Source: Blastomussa wellsi (Eukaryota > Cnidaria > Anthozoa > Scleractinia > Plerogyridae). Taken from it: a DNA stretch of 64,000 bases. This document shows positions 1-13,400 of this stretch, in pieces. The stretch covers positions 25,650,723 through 25,714,722 of the forward strand of contig OX393565.1 in the NCBI GenBank assembly GCA_947652115.1, in the 5' to 3' direction. Under the pieces are notes generated by a model that worked only from the letters and a program-made list of their open reading frames with translations, searched no databases and was not told the DNA's origin. Positions within the stretch are counted from its first letter, which is position 1. Each line of letters opens with the position of its first letter. Position numbers and translations under genes: made by a program.

Positions 1-129
1 AGGCGCAATTTCTTTCAAAATGGCGGAAAAAGATGAGCAAAAAGGTTAGACTATTTTTGACGTGTTTCTGGCTCATTAATGGTCTTTTTTTCGTGATTCT
101 TATTTAAATCATTCATTTTTGTCTTGTAG

Positions 130-307
130 AAGAAATCAGGAAGATTTCTTCAAAAAACGATCTCGATGGGAAAGAGATTTCACGCAGTCGAGGTATGCTT
201 AAACTGCAAGTCTGGAGTATAATATATATCCCTTCTACATCCCTTCTACTTCTTTTTTTTTGTAAACAGCGCCTTTGAATCTTGTAGAAAAGGCGCTATA
301 TAAATGG

Positions 308-390
<83 letters not shown>

Positions 391-3300
391 ATCCATTTTA
401 TTACTTGTCAACGCTTTCGTATCAAGACAAGGATAAATAAAATAAGAGCAATAAGATAAATCAAGAAAATAAAATTACAAAGTTTTACAAAATATATAAA
501 AAAATATCATATGTATATATCAGTGTTATCTACAGTTGTATATCTATACATTGTGTGATAAAGTAGCAAGACATTGAGGTTAGTTGATTTAGTTGGTTAA
601 TTTTGAACCTGCTTTTTTCATACAAACCTTTGTAAATTTAAACCATTGTAACACAAAACCTCCATAATGTCATGCTTTGTGTATTGTGTAATAGCATCAA
701 GAGCTTGGAGCGCCTGTGACTGTATAAGGCTTTGAATCGAATTTCGATAAGCACTATCCTTATAACGGTATATCAAAAATGTTGCAGCAAAAAAGAAAAA
801 CAAGAGAAGACATAACAGCCAATCAAGAGAAAATTTGTCATCAAGTTCTTCAAGTAGAAGCAGGTCACCTGCGAGAGGTACTATAAGTTTCTTCATTCGT
901 ATCTATAACAAAATTCTTGATTTTAATTGGTTCTGCACACACCTTTTTGTTGCTCAATCGGCGCGTGATCATGTAGGTATCCAATTTCAACAACTTCAAA
1001 TTGGATACCTTTAATTGCAAAACCTGCATCATTCACACATCAGTCACGTACACTTAGATGGGTTCTTTCTTGCTGTTTTCCACCTTTCAACTTCTCAAAA
1101 CACAAAAGAGGTTCACACAAGAGACTTACTAACCTCAAATTTTGTTGTTAGTGCGATTAATTGGTACTAGGACTTTGTGTCGTACAATTCAGGGAGTAAT
1201 CATGCTCGCCCGATTATTCCCTGAATTGTACTTGTTTCATTTTGTTTCTCTGTGAAACATTCACAAATCTCTCCGTACACTCGTCATTAAAACACTCCAT
1301 TTTATCAATTCAGACACGGCATTAGAAACAACAATTAGCCCCATAACAACCACTGTTTATATCACAGGATCTGCTCATGATTGTTGTTGCCAAGGTAATG
1401 ACAATTTTGTCTCCTTTTATTCAATGACAATTTTCCTCTCTGAATTTAAGGTCATTCCACTGGAACAGAACCTGCACTGAGAATTTTGCCAAGCTTTACC
1501 TATTGGTTGTTTATGTTATTGGAACTCATTTGTAAGCTGCAGCATGCAATAATTCCTAACATTATGATTATGTTTGGGATTGCTTGCTTCACAATAAATT
1601 TGTTTCTTATTCTTCACCGGGAATTGGTTGATATTTATTTTACAGAAACCAGCTTTTGTTCAATTCAAAAGAAGAAATTATAGCATTGATCGGTCACCAT
1701 GCTTGTTAATGTAACAACTGTAATTTGCCTCTCTTGTAAGCTCCAGCCATAAAGATAAGGGGGTCACTGAATTTGTTGCAGAAATAAGATATGTCCAAAA
1801 GACCACATGACCTTAAAATTAGGCTTTGGCCACAGTGTCTGCTGGTCCAAATAAATTGCAAGTGAATTCCTTCAATTGGTGATGCTCCTCAAAGTTAATC
1901 TTGCCACTTTGGTAATTGTCTAATAGCTCCAAGATTAAAAAAAATTGATGTTGCATGGACACCGCAAGCGAATTTATTGCATGTATTTGGAGGGTTTCTT
2001 CAGTACACTTGTATGATGCACGATGCATAAATTGCCCATAAGATCTGAGTTCATGGGTGTAGCCAGGGTTTTTCAGAGGGGGGCTCACACCCAGGTTACT
2101 CACCAGATTATCATGTCAACATCCACCCTATGGCTTACTTGTTTACTTAAAAAAGTCTCACAATTTCATGGGCACTCCAGGACCCCTCTGGGTACGCCCT
2201 TGGAGTTCAAAACTATAATATCTACAATCTACTTTCAAAGCTATTGTTGTGCTTCAAGTCAAGTTAATTCATAGTTTTGTAATCCTAGGTATATGATGCT
2301 AAAATAGTAGATAGCATAGGGTTTGAGCTGGATTAATTTGCAGCTGATCATCATCATCATCATCACATCTTTGCAGAAAAACGCAAGAAACGAAGAAAAA
2401 GGTCAAGTAGCAGTTCATTGCGTGATTCTAATGACAGCTCTTCAAACTCGTCAGAATCAGATTCTTCAAGTGAGTATATTACAGCAGTAGCTAAGCCTGT
2501 ACCCCCCCTCCCCTCATCTCCCTGGAGGATTGACAAATACAATGACTAAGTAACATAAAATTAATAGAATATCGGTGTTCTTCTTCTGGTCAGCCGAATG
2601 TAGCTACTCTTCCAATCATTTTTACAGATATGTAAAATCATTGCAGTTTAATATCAAGATACATGAACAAACTCATGCCAACAGGATTTTTCTATACTAT
2701 TTAACCTTCAGGGGTTTCAAAACAAGGTGGCAGGTGCCGGAGTTCCACCGGGTACTTGACTATTATGCAGCCGGCTACTCTGGTCATAGCAAACAGCTTG
2801 TGACCAAAAAGCTCACTTATAACAGCCACCTACTCTTCCAGTAGATGACACCTACTTCAAAACATTTTGAAACCCCTGAACCTTGATAACTACTAACAAT
2901 TTTTCATCAAGAATGGATATGAAACGTTTTTCTTCTGGTAAAACATCTAATTTTTCTCTTTTTTTCTTGACTTTTCAGTGGACAGGAAGAAAAAGAAGAA
3001 GACAAAGGCAAGGATTTTAGAAAGTGTTTTTCATTTACAAGACTTGATTATTCAACAATTTTCCTGCAACATTGCTCAAATATCAATCATGTGATACTGG
3101 TACCCACAATTATCTTTTTATTATTAAAAAAATGGCAAAGAAATGCATTCTTAACCCCGAAAACCGTCATAACATAGCAAGACTTCAGATATCTCTTTTG
3201 AATGTGTGGATGACAGATAACAACCTTCCTGGCCATATTTGGCCATCATAAGAATTAACTGAATGATAACAGTTATATGCAATGCAGGATTTTTTGGTAC

Positions 3301-5083
3301 CTTTGCAAACTGTGTACCACAACGTTTTAATTTCATAAAGTTTTTTGTTGGCATTTCTTCTTTTTTTAGAAAAAGAAAAGAAAAAAGAAAACAAGGGAGA
3401 AATCAGATGAAGCATCCGGGCCTGTTCAGCTCTCAAAGGTTTGTTTCCCAGGGGGTTTCACTTTGTAATTTCCATATCAAGGGGAAAGCCCTGGGAACGA
3501 GGTTGTTCCGAGTACTGCAATTGCACTTTATTCCCCACAACAACAACAACCAATTAATACAGCAAAACAATATAAACTCAAATAAGCAAAAAAACTATTC
3601 AGGATAGCAAACACTAATTGAGCTGAGTAGTTACAACGCAACAACAACAACAATACCCTTTATTTTACGTGGTAAATGTACTCAGCTAATTAGCTACTTT
3701 ACAGACATACCACGAAAAATAATTAAATTAATATACTAAAAATAATAAAGAAAAGAGAAAATGGCTCAAAGAACCAGTCTAAAAATATATGTATATATAT
3801 ATATTGTGCTTAATTAAATGGGTTGTGGAAAAAGAAAATAAAGAAAAAAAAGGAGAGGAAACAACAGAATATAAATAAGTAGTAACAGTACCAGTTATTG
3901 ACAGATCAAAATTGTACACAGTTAAGTTAACTAGGAGCAACAAGAACTTAAGAATAGTAAGCTAGCATTAGACATAGGAACTTAGAAATTGTTTAGTCAT
4001 GGTTTGCTTCAATGATAATGATAATGAAAATGATAATTGTTTGCTTAAAAGAAAAATTCGACGCTAGTAAATAGTACATATAGCACTTTTCAGTTCTAGA
4101 TACATTCCTCTGGTTTTACAGTTGTGTAAATCGTAATCTTGCAGTTTATAAAAGAACGAAGACAAAAAGAAGGGGCACAGAGAAGCGCTGTATCAGGAAA
4201 GAAGCTAAAACTTAAAGTGAAAAAGTCGAGCAAGGACAAAGAGGTGACTGATTAATAATGTTAATTATATAGCTACACCAAAATCCATTATTGTCAACAG
4301 ATGCATTTTTTATTAATTTTTGCCAACTGTCCAAATTTAAAATAAATTGGACAGTTTTTGCTCAAACTGTCCAATTTAAGAAAAATCTGGATACCATCCA
4401 TAAACCAATCAATTGCCAAGAAAAACTAGTTTGGAGGGCGAAACATGCCATGTTCATATATTTTTGGATGCTATATAATTAATAGGTAAAAGGACTACAT
4501 GCTTGTCCAATTTGGAAATAATTGGATTCAAAAAATTCCTCGAACTGCCAAATTGTACTAGGCCTACGGCCTCGTAATTTCCTCGCCTTTTTCTCATCCA
4601 ATTAGTTTCAAATTGGACAGCATGTAGCCCTATTACATATACTTATTTTCGAAATTACAAACTGTTATGAGAGACCCTGGGAACGAGGTTGCGTTTTCGA
4701 AAAGCACAGAAAAAAGTACGTTTTCAAAGTTTGGGCCTGATACATGGCGACTTTCAGCCCGGTTACAAGCGCTTACATTTCAGCTGGACTTCCAGAATCA
4801 GTAATCTTCTTAAAAAGGTGTTTGCCATTACATGACGAGAGCTCAGTTTTCAGCTTGGGCTAAAATTGAAATTTAAAATTTCAGCCCGGGCTGAAGTCGA
4901 ACCAACAAAAACAACAGATACGTATGGACGGAGCCTAAAGCTCTAAAGTGCTAATGAGACAAATAATGTAAACAAGCATTCCCCTACAGCGGAAACGGGT
5001 GATACATTATCATTCAAAGGTTTTTTTTTCAGCGTGAAAAGAACCGCAAGGAATTGCTTCACTTCTTGAATCAGACATTATAG
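130..5083 (+). CDS. 3' exons of a Lys/Ser-rich, probably nuclear protein (unidentified)
   Basis: Exons read directly: 130-192, 2377-2469, 2979-3007, 3370-3438, 4145-4243, 5033-5083 (stop TAG). Phases agree throughout (1, 1, 0, 0, 0), and acceptors are pyrimidine-rich. The encoded C-terminal part is extremely basic: runs such as KRKKRRKRSSSSS, then a Ser/Asp stretch, then KKKRKKKTREK, ending in the less biased tail KELLHFLNQTL. This composition is typical of nuclear or RNA-processing proteins, but I do not recognise the family. The intron after 3007 would use a GC donor (AAG/GCAAGG), which the reading frame requires. The 5' part lies outside the window. Exon calls are fairly sure; function is inference only. 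Confidence 0.6.
308..389. repeat. (ATT)n microsatellite
   Basis: About 27 uninterrupted ATT units in the first visible intron of the Lys/Ser-rich gene. Confidence 0.97.
618..896 (-). CDS. Possible 92-aa ORF with one membrane segment
   Basis: An ATG-initiated ORF antisense to an intron of the Lys/Ser-rich gene. It has an acidic, Leu-rich N-terminus, one strongly hydrophobic segment (about residues 26-43) and a polar tail. No recognised family and no supporting splice or neighbour evidence. It could be a fragment of a mobile element or chance. Confidence 0.22.
   Translation of the reverse strand: MKKLIVPLAGDLLLLEELDDKFSLDWLLCLLLFFFFAATFLIYRYKDSAYRNSIQSLIQSQALQALDAITQYTKHDIMEVLCYNGLNLQRFV
2709..2878. 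repeat. MITE-like element, CAGGGGTTTCAAAA family, copy 1
   Basis: Starts CAGGGGTTTCAAAAC and ends with the inverted form TTTTGAAACCCCTG. A second copy with the same termini and shared interior lies at 40400-40546. Sits in an intron. Confidence 0.75.
4267..4640. repeat. Dispersed inverted-repeat element (ATTGGACAG family), copy 1
   Basis: Contains repeated and inverted ACTGTCCAATTT/AAATTGGACAGT words and an inner fold-back around AGGACTACATGC. The same sequence occurs reverse-complemented at 35717-36067 and partly at 62060-62180. Sits in an intron between exons 4145-4243 and 5033-5083. Confidence 0.8.
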
Positions 5084-7402
5084 AGGCGCATTCCGGGAAG
5101 CATTTCAGCTCCAGTAACTTACTGACCAAAAAGTCCACAACAGACAAGATCAGCACTGTCTCCAGTCATGCTGCTATACCATGAAAAAGAAAATTAACGG
5201 ACTTCAAATGAATGCTTATTACCTTTTTTCTCGGGCTTGGAGTGCATTGGAAGGTCGTATTGTATGCAATAAATGACAGATTCCACGAGAAGGAAGAAAG
5301 TTAAACTGACAAGGGTTTTCTTCAACTCTCTGATCAACGGGTGTGTCTATTATCAGCCATACGGGGCTTATCGCTGAGAAAAGAAAAGCTGACTTCATTT
5401 GCTTGGAAAATGGACCAAATCTCTCGTCTACTGTCGTGGGAACTATAACAGTACCCTTCTGGCAGAAGTCCCTTCGATCTTCCTAGATAAGTCGGGAAGA
5501 TCGAAGGTTACTATAACAGGTTTTAAATTGATAAGAAGAGAACCGGAGAGTTGGCAACAAAGCTAAGAGCTCAACTCTGTAAATTCAAATAATTAACAAA
5601 TGCATTTTTTTCTTTTCTTGATTTTTCTCAGATCGCTGCCTCCTGCGTTAAGAGTAGTTAACTGTTTGCCTGCTCCAGGCTCTCGAATAGTCGAACTGAG
5701 AAAGCGGCCCTTGTCATCTCTCGTTTTACCCTCGCTCACCCGCTTCCTTCCCCGCCCCCGACTATTAGAGAGCCTGGAACCAGCTAACTGTAAGTCTAAG
5801 TTATATGTACAAAAGCTTAACTTCCTGGTCTATGAGTGAGATTTTTTTACATTTTGCTATCTACAAAATTGATGAACTGTTGAGCCTCTCCATACGGACA
5901 CCCCTTTGATACGGACAGTTCACTCGGTAGCCTAAACCGGCCAGAATTCGTATGATCTCGGCTACCTTTATGAGATTGGCGGAGACCTCCATGACACGGG
6001 CATTGTACTCGATCCTTTGTGTCCGAATTACGATACCGACATAATTAATAAAGAAAAGCCGTCATTTTATACTTCAATTTTATTTGCTAATTCTTTTAAC
6101 TTTATTCAGAGTACTTAGAAAAAACTTCGTCACAAAATAAAATTGTCTTCAAATTTGTTTTTTAGTATTACCGTGCCCTGTTTCTGTCCTTACACACGCG
6201 GCCATAAATTTACGGTTGTTCAGATTTGGACATCAAAACTGATTTATCAGATGTGTTCATTGTCTGTACTTCCAATTTCGCTTGTGCGCGCATAGAATTA
6301 AATGCATACCTATTAAATCTAAAGTTAATATTTCAAAGTTCATCTTGTTACACGGTGCGGAGAATGTGAGATTGGAAAACCTTTCAAGCGTGCGAAAAAT
6401 CCAATTTTGCCATTGAAGCTATAAGGTTTCAATACTTTTATATGTTTCTGTTCTCCACTAGGCCCATCCGAAAAATCCGGTTAATTTACTGTCAATATCT
6501 TAAGCGGAACATGGCTTAGATACCTGTAACCTTGCTTTTTATAATTTGGTTCGTTTTCACAATTTTTTTGAACCCAGATTTTGAATTGAAAATTCAAATT
6601 GCGTGACTTGGGTTCCTTTAATGGTTATACGATACGCACTTTTGACAATATTAAATCATGTAATTACTTGCCACGTCTTTTTAAGTATGATTAGAATGAT
6701 AAACAATGATGTTTGAAAGCGTTCGATTCGCTCTGTTCGCTCTTCTCGAGATAAACACGAGTTATCTTCGTCCGGTTTGCGTGGTATAATTTCTGCCAGC
6801 ACAAAATACTCGAGCGATCGAGATTGGAACTGCGGTTTTGCGGCACACCGAGAGTTCACAATCTTCAAGCTTACAAGGTGCTACGAAGTAAACAATCACC
6901 TTTCACTGATGAATCAATATTTACATCGCAAAAACTGAAAACACTTTGTTTGCGTCCTTGCGGGAGCTGCATTTCTTCAGTTTGTAACAAAGGATGGTCA
7001 TGAAATTAATTTGACCTCATCGCGCTTGGCCATTGTGTTTACTAAAGTTGTCTGTGAAACCCAGTCGGTGTAATGCTCAGACGTTTTCTGTTCGAACGAT
7101 GTGAAGGAATGTCGTTTCGCCAGTTTATTTAAGCTTTTACATAGACAAATACAGCATTAGAGCTGAATTTCAGTATTGGCAAACTCCACAAAACAGTTGA
7201 ACTGGAATGTACTTCTATACAAGTCAACGTCGGTCACAGAGGGATTGTCTTCGAATGAAAATACCAGACTTGCTCCGTTTATAGTTTATACTCTTTATAT
7301 TTTCTTTCCAAGCCGTGCACAGAACGGAACTTCCGTCCACACGAGTACTGACCATTTAAATAACAAAAAACCAGGCGTAAAAATTGGAGAAAGTCTAGCC
7401 AA
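5084..7402. other. Intergenic region, no gene recognised
   Basis: Separates the Lys/Ser-rich gene from the CUB gene. It contains a short inverted repeat around 5468-5507 (CTTCGATCTTCC and its complement). A 70-aa ORF at 6656-6868 (-) has no recognisable content. The region should hold the CUB gene promoter near its right end, but I see no decisive element. Confidence 0.5.
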
Positions 7403-10366
7403 ATGCGTCGGCGTTCTAAATTAAAAGCATATGGATTTCGCGCGGCAACGATGCATAAACGCCGCATGTTCGTATTTATTTTATGGATTATTATCATGAC
7501 TATAACGATTCCTTCAGTCAAAGCAAGACCTAGAATTGCCAGGCAAGCAGGTAAGTAACTTGCTCTAAATATCATTTTCTTTGTTATATATAATATAATA
7601 ACATTTGTTTCGTATCGAAGGGGTATGTACAAATGTGACAATGGTTCCACATCCGCTCGAGTCCACTAAATGATTCGAAGTTTCCCACCCCCGCCAAACG
7701 GCTAGAAGTAAGGTATTTTTACGGTTTAAACCCAGGCAGAGCTTTAATATTTCATGAAGAGAAGTTGAAAAACTAGCGTTTTGAGCAAGCCAGTTTTGAG
7801 GTCAGTTAAGGCTGAAATGGCTCGACACATCCGCTCCGTCATCAGCGAGGCAGCGCAGTCACTAAATACTGAAGTCCATAACTTTTGTCCCCGGATTTTA
7901 CTGATTTATTTAATCCCTTTAATTGGCCACAAAAAAATACAATCTACCCCGTATTTAGCTAAATTGTTCAACGCGAACAATAGCGCAGATATATAAAACG
8001 TAGTTTTTTTAATAATGAGATATGTATATCAGACCATCACGGCTCAAATTTTCCGGTAAGATGGTCTATATATCAACAATAGTTTTCCCTGTTTCTTAAT
8101 GCGTCACTTCTAATAATATTTTTGCCTCAATTTTTCACACTATCCGGAAGATGCAGGGATATTTTTTTGATCGTCTAGCTTAACTTTAGTTTCACAGGTC
8201 TGAAAAACAGTGAATTCGTAAACAGATTAAGGAAATAAGCCTTCGTAGGTCGTTGTGTTACAGATGTTTTGTAAATATTAGCTCGCTTTCTTTGGACCAA
8301 AGAAAACAACAGTTTTACAAGACAGTGTGTCAAGTCATTTCTTTCTTCCGATAAGCCCTGACTAATTTTGTTGGTTTATGGTGTGTGCAGTGGTTGGTTT
8401 ATTTATTAATTTATTTTTTTTGTGAAACACATTTATGTAGATTTTTCTAACAGCGTCAATTTTGCAAACAAGTGTAAATATTACTCTTTTTAATCCTTTT
8501 TTCAAATGTCTACATCTGAAATGAAAATAATAAAAAAGAGATCAAGGATCATTCGCGCTGAAGACGTCAAACACATGAAATGAATTCGTTAATTATTTGC
8601 TTGCGCGTCATGTAACCTGATATGAAAATGAATCTTTTGAAGTTTGCAGCTGTGTATTCTGATTGAGTCAAACTCTCCTAACTGTTGAAGCTGTTCATGT
8701 GACGTCATGTATTGGGCAATATATACCTTTTAACCTACTCCACAATCTCTGAGTTTTTCGATGTTTTTGGTGCAGAGAAATGATCATCTCGATTATCTTG
8801 GTGAAAACTACCAACTGATTGACAAACCGACTGTCTGTCTGCCTGCGTGCCGGACTGGCCGGCTGGCTGGCTGGCCGACCAACTGACTGACTGACTGCCA
8901 GCCTGCCTTATCCCTGCCTTACTGCCGAACTGACTAGCTGGCTGGCCGACCAACTTACTGCCTGGCTGACTGACTGACTAACTGGCTACTTGTCTGCCTG
9001 CCCTATACTGCCGGACTGGCTGGCTGGTTGGCCTACCAAGTGACTGACTGCCTTCCTGCCTCACTGCCGGACTGACTGGCTGGCCAACCGACCGACTGAC
9101 CAACTGAATGACTGACTGACTTACTGGCTGACTGACTGCTGCCTTCTGTTTGTTTGTCTGTCTGTCTACCTGCCTGCCTGCTTTACTGCCGGACTGACTG
9201 TCTGGGCTGCCTGGCTGGTTTTCTGGCCAACTGACTGACTGACTGATTAACTGAGTGGCTGACTGAATGACTATCTCATTTATTCATTCTTACATTCCAT
9301 TAGTTCGTTCCTTCGTTCACTGGTATCTCCGTTGTTTGATAGATTATTAATTAAATAGCAATGTATGTTTTGTTGTTTATTTCTTTGGTCGACGTTCAAT
9401 TTTTCAGGATCTCTACCAACTGCGTGTACAAGCAGAGATCGACTCATTGGCCCAGAAGGTACCTTTACAAGTCCTAATTTCCCGGGACCATATCCCGCAA
9501 ACGCCTCTTGTGTGTGGATAATAAATCCCCCACAAAATAAGAACCTGTCTTTGGAGTTTACGTCGTTCAACGTCCAATCAAACGCAAAACAGTGCAGAGG
9601 TAACAAGTGCCACTGCGATTTTGTCCAAGTCAAAGAACTTGATCCATCGCCAAGTAGCGCAGGATTTAACGCAAAATTTTGTAACGATAACCGACCTCCA
9701 AGGATTATGAATTTAATGTCCAGGGTTAGAATTCGTTTTGCTTCCGATTTATCTGAAGAGGAAACCGGCTTTAAGTTAATTTACAAAGCGTTTCAATCGC
9801 TACCAAATAATGGACCAGGAGGCAGGGCTGGAGTGTCCGTCAATAAAACAATTGCCACGACGATTGCGGTACGATTTACGAGCAACATTACAGACGTTCC
9901 AACTCAGGTAGAACCGTCACAAAATTTGAATATTTCTGCGTATAGCATCCCTTTATCCACATTTACTAGTAATGCGCAAGTGAACGCAACAACACCAGAA
10001 TCAAATGAAAGTGAAATTTTACCACCGAGAAAAGTTTCTTCGCCTGTTGCACCCACTCCCTTCCCACAAACATTCCCAGTGACAGCAATTGGAGGGGAAA
10101 GTGCTTGGACAACTGCTGCACATGTCGTGATTGCTGTGGAGCAGAAAGAAGTCGAAGAGAAAGTTCCTGATATAATAATCCTTGGACCGTCCGTACCCGT
10201 GGTACTGATATTCGTCATTGTTGTTGCTGGCATAGCTTGGTGGAATTACAAGTTCAACTCGGAGGAGCTGAACAGGTTAGACACTATATGGCACCCAGCC
10301 TCATTTCAGGGGGAAGGGAAAATAGAGCGAGACCCTGGGAACGAGACTGTATCGTACCTTGAATAG

Positions 10367-10411
<45 letters not shown>

Positions 10412-13400
10412 GTATAACAATATAATTTGCTTTTATCAACTGGGTTGATAATGTCAATTGGCCACCGTAAAGAGATTCAAGTGCTGACGTTTCGAGCGTT
10501 AGCCCTTCGTCGGAGCGAATGGGCTAACTGTACGAATGTATCGTACCTTGCCGCGATTTGTCAACCTTTGGAAAGGCGTTTGTCTCTATTTTAAAAGAAG
10601 GTCAACTGGAAAACCATTTTACATGAGAATGTGAATAAAACTTACATCTTCACACGAAGGGTTTCGCAGCAGGGTTAGCTTTGAAACAAACGCAAAAGAA
10701 ACTCGATAAATTGACAAGTACGTAAAACTGACAGAAATAAAACAGAGTTTCCTCTTTTGTTCTCGTCAGGCGCTTGGCTTAAGCCAATGATACACGGTTC
10801 AACATTTGTTGAGCAACAAATGTTGCCACTGGGGTTCAACAAATGTTGAACAGTGTATCATGTGATATTGAATGCTGAAATATTCCATTCAACATGTTGA
10901 ACTTCGTTGAACGTTGTTGAACGAAAATAGAGCTTGGCTCTTCCGTTCAACAAGTTGCCGGTTGTTGAATGATACACGGTACAACATCTTTCTACGGGTT
11001 TTTGATTCGTTGACAGAAATTAAAATGCCTGTAATATATGTTTTGTGAAAGTCTACACTGTATTAATTTCCAAAGAAATGAAAAAAGAGAGTTTTGCTCT
11101 AAGAAATAACTGGATAGTTCCATAAGATCACGTCAAAACTGACAACATATGTTCTGTGATTTTACCACAGATACGAATCTTACGCAAAAAACAGTGCTGC
11201 CAAAAAGCGACAGAAGAAGACAATGAAAAACATCAGGTAATAATTCTGGCTATTCAATAGCAAGGTGTGCAATTGCTTGGGGCTTGGTTTGTCCTGTAGT
11301 TTTCGATACAGATTCGCAAAGTTAATATCCGTTGAAAATTTGTGTCGTTTAGTTAGCTTCGGAGCTACAACAGGTAAATTGCGAAGGCTTCAAGCAGACA
11401 TGTAAACATTTGCAGGTAGAAAACGGCCCACTTATATAATAACGTAACCTTTTTCCTCTTTTAGTAAAGGAAATTTGTACAATGAAATGACAAAGACTTG
11501 GAGAGGACAGTCATTCAATGCAGGTTCAGGGTAAGTTTTGGGATAATTTCCAAACTGTAGGTCTTTGTGTGTACCCAAACAAAGGTTTTCCGTGTATCCG
11601 ATGTTGATAATTTTCTCTGTTCACAGTAGAACAAGTCCCATGGCTGGAAAGTACAGGAAAATTTCCTTCGCAGGGAGACTGCTGGAAGGGTATGCAGAAA
11701 GAATGATTATTGGAAAATATTCTTAAATTTATGCACGTAAACACTGGAGCAAAAAATATTCTCGTTTGTTATATCCGTTGTCCGTTAAAAAAGGTGGATT
11801 GATTTCCAAGAATCATTTTACATACACAATTTTGAATATAAACCGCGCGCTCTGATTGGCTCTCCAGGTGATTGGGCTCGGTTAGTGGGAAACGGCGCGA
11901 AGCTCGCCGATTGCCTTCGCGCCGTTTCTCGCAAACCTGAAATGGGCTACTAGGTGATTGGCGAGCGGCACATAGCCCAGTAAATACAAACGCAGTCTCA
12001 CTCTTTGCCTAGTGAAGTACTGTATGCGCCTAGCAATATAACAATTGCCACTTTAATGGCAAAATTAATTTATACCATAGAAATATAATTATGATAGTAT
12101 TGATACCTGAAATGTTCGTAACGGTTTGACCTTTTATTTCAGAGTACGAACACCCAGGCCCTCTCGTCCACCTTCGGAAGAGACTGCGCCCTTAACCAAA
12201 CCGTCAACTGGAGTAGGCGCTTTCCTATCACCAGGCGGGGCGGGTACTGGTGGAGGCTCTCGGCCCAGCTCTCGGCCGGCCTCCTTGTTATTGAGAGATG
12301 CCTTAATTACAATGTTTGGTAGAACAGATGAGGGGTAAGAAGTCACAACACTGTACCCCACCCTCCCCTCTCACAAGCCAGTTTCATAAGTTGTTGAACA
12401 AATTTTTTTGAAACTTTTCCGGTATGTTCCCTTACAAGCAATGTTTCGAAAATTACAATAAAAAAGTAGGTCACGGTGCTCGCAAAAGCGATATGGTGGG
12501 CCAATCTTACCCCATTTTTGCTAAAAAAAAACTTGACAGCTAAAAAGTCTCGATTATGTGGAGCAATGCAACATATAATTTATGAAAAGATCGGGCAAGT
12601 TTAAATGATACCGATTCAAAACGTCCCTCGAGTCGTTGTTCTTAAGGCTATAATTGGACTAATCCGCATCTTCGAGTAAATGTTTTCAGAGAGGTTTTAA
12701 CTATAACTTTTTTTCCTTTTCCTTTATCTTTTTATTTTAATTTGTTAACTTAAAGATGATGATTGGTACACCAAAATTCTGCAATAAAAATATAGGTCAC
12801 CGTGCTTGTTTACGAGAATAAAGACGATTTATCTCGCTCGTAAGCAAATCCGTATAGAAAAAGCCGCCGTATTGTTCATGTGCGCGCGCTAATCGCGCGT
12901 AAAATTCTGCGGGGTAAGGATGCGCCATGCAATATTGAGGAATCACCTTGGTAAGTGAGGGCAGCAATGGTAAATGAATTTTTTAATATCTGCTACAACT
13001 CTATTCCTTCTTCCAGTGAAGAGCATACCCAGGAGTCTGGTTCTCAATCAAAGAGAGCTTCAAAGCGAGTCTCATTCGTTGACGAGGAAGCTGGTCAGCC
13101 ACTGACACAACACGAGTCCAGTCCACCCGAGCAGTAAGTGACAAAATGTATTCAAGGTCGTCTTGGGGATCACATCTGGAAATGAAATGCAAAAACATAG
13201 GCAATCTTAATTTTCCCATTAAGTGTTTGTTTCACTTTCTTCTGCCATGGTAATTTTTAAAAAATCTATGTCTCTGATATGGAAACTCATCCCATTAGTC
13301 TATTTTTTTAAACTTGGTTTTTCGAGCGTTTCGCATATCATTCTTGTTTTCCGTTTACAAATAACTAAAATGAACTTGCCATGACCTCTCCTTGCTGTAA

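Noticed and set aside
8735..9265. CRISPR-like or satellite array of CTGACTG words
   Set aside because: Units are 4-bp tandem words with drift, with no spacers; a eukaryotic simple repeat.
10276..10366. Open frame after the CUB-gene transmembrane exon to a stop at 10366
   Set aside because: The tail contains the dispersed GACCCTGGGAACGAG repeat word, while a phase-2 donor at 10275 links to a consistent series of downstream exons.
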